The notes under the pieces were generated by a model. That model was not told the DNA's origin. It made no database searches and saw only the letters and a list, made by a program, of their open reading frames with translations. A program made the position numbers and the translations under genes. Below are positions 6,775 to 7,407 of a DNA stretch of 7,407 bases, in pieces. The stretch is from DASPXY01 sp038227745 (GTDB lineage: Bacteria; Planctomycetota; Planctomycetia; Gemmatales; Gemmataceae). Each line of letters begins with the position of its first letter. Position 1 is the first letter of the stretch. Location: contig JBBRPS010000519.1 in NCBI GenBank assembly GCA_038227745.1, positions 1 to 7,407 of the forward strand, read 5' to 3'.

Positions 6775-6791
6775 GGGCCGGTGCCCGGCCC
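6775..6791 (-). other. GC-rich hairpin directly before the RND ATG
   Basis: Seven bases, GGGCCGG at 6775-6781, pair perfectly with CCGGCCC at 6785-6791 around a three-base loop. The stem ends one base before the ATG at 6773, in the 58-base gap after the adaptor gene. In the transcript it would cover the ribosome binding region of that ATG. No T-run follows, so it is not a standard terminator. Confidence 0.5.
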
Positions 6792-6831
6792 GCCTGCCGA
6801 ACCGATTCCGGCGACCGCGGCGTCGCTTGCC

Positions 6832-7407
6832 CTACCTGGCCAGGGCCTTGAGATCTTCCAGGGCGGCCTTCAGCGCGATAGCGCCGGAGGTAACGACCAG
6901 GTCACCCGGCCGCGGGGGTTGGAAGCCGGACCGCCCTTCCCGCGCCGGCAAAGGACCGTGAATGTACGCGACCTCCTGGCCGCGCCGCGCCACCTGTACC
7001 CGCCGGAGGGCGTAGCGGAACTCCGTCGCGCTGGGCTGCACCATGACCACACTTTCCTGCCCGTCCTCGATCAGGGCGGCGATCGGGATGGCGATTTCGC
7101 CGGGGGACGGGGGCAAGTCGATGGTGGCCGTGATGAATTGCCCGGCCCGCAAGCGTTCCCCCGGGTTCTCCACGTGGCCCCGCACCAGCGCCGTGTGCTG
7201 ATTCGGATCGATGATGCTGCCGATCATGTCGATGCGGCCCAGCACTGGCGGGGCGGACGGGTCGGCTTTGAGGTGAATGGTCCACGGGATCGGCGTCGGG
7301 AGCCTCAGCAGCGCCGGTAACTGGTTCTCGTAGACGTGGGCCCAGACGCTCAGCCGGCTCAGGTCGGCGACCTTGAAGAGGTCGGTCGCGGTGTCCACGA
7401 GGTCGCC
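6832..7407 (-). CDS. HlyD/CusB-family periplasmic adaptor (membrane fusion protein) of an RND efflux system, C-terminal part, 5' end outside window
   Basis: This gene encodes the periplasmic adaptor that couples an inner-membrane RND pump to an outer-membrane TolC channel. Only the last 191 codons are in the window; the frame is open to the right edge, so the GTG at 7398 is internal. The fragment begins in the segment GDLVDTATDLFKVADLSRL, the usual junction from the lipoyl domain into the beta-barrel domain of CusB/CzcB proteins (family knowledge). Next comes the barrel segment with IDMIGSIIDPNQHTALVRG and NPGERLRAGQF, matching the family pattern of a transition to NP-G-LRPGM. IPIAALIEDGQESVVMV and the closing VVTSGAIALKAALEDL fit the membrane-proximal domain. 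It stops with TAG at 6832-6834, 58 bases before the ATG of the pump gene, so the two are probably co-transcribed. The N-terminal signal, helical hairpin and any metal-binding methionines are not visible. The family call is secure; the substrate is not. Confidence 0.93.
   Translation of the reverse strand, partial: GDLVDTATDLFKVADLSRLSVWAHVYENQLPALLRLPTPIPWTIHLKADPSAPPVLGRIDMIGSIIDPNQHTALVRGHVENPGERLRAGQFITATIDLPPSPGEIAIPIAALIEDGQESVVMVQPSATEFRYALRRVQVARRGQEVAYIHGPLPAREGRSGFQPPRPGDLVVTSGAIALKAALEDLKALAR

Noticed and set aside
1..7407. CRISPR array, tRNA, rRNA or transposase gene
   Set aside because: No regularly spaced direct repeats, RNA-gene landmarks or transposase motifs were seen; the only notable repeats are the inverted repeats listed.

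Overview
The window is about 7.4 kb of high-GC bacterial DNA. All supported genes lie on the minus strand, so they are read from the right end of the window to the left. The most likely source is a planctomycete, probably of the Gemmata group. The main reason is an outer-membrane beta-barrel gene that looks like the planctomycete BBP7 family. The RND pump also carries insertions of a kind I associate with planctomycete heavy-metal RND proteins. The phylum is a fairly firm inference; the family is tentative.

Layout in transcription order: (1) the C-terminal 191 codons of an HlyD/CusB-type periplasmic adaptor, cut by the right edge (6832-7407); (2) a complete CusA/CzcA-type inner-membrane RND pump of about 1,180 residues (3219-6773), whose true start may be a TTG at 6743; (3) a 288-bp intergenic region with a candidate promoter, a small dyad over its -10 box, and a 63-bp near-perfect inverted repeat; (4) a 344-residue BBP7-like outer-membrane barrel (1896-2930); (5) a 75-bp gap filled mostly by a second, unrelated 63-bp inverted repeat made of heptamer units; (6) a TolC/CzcC-type outer-membrane factor with a lipoprotein signal and a long proline-rich linker (114-1820); (7) a 103-bp gap ending in a good ribosome binding site and the first codons of another minus-strand gene at the left edge.

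Together the adaptor, pump and outer-membrane factor form a complete tripartite efflux system. It uses the proton gradient to move substrate from periplasm or cytoplasm across the outer membrane. The pump's TM4 has the acidic triad of CzcA-type divalent-cation exporters, not the CusA copper/silver pattern, but the exact metal cannot be read from sequence.

The most unusual point is the BBP7-like barrel gene sitting between the pump and its outer-membrane partner. It is bracketed by two different inverted-repeat elements and may have its own promoter. No wholly new system, CRISPR array, tRNA, rRNA or transposase gene was seen.
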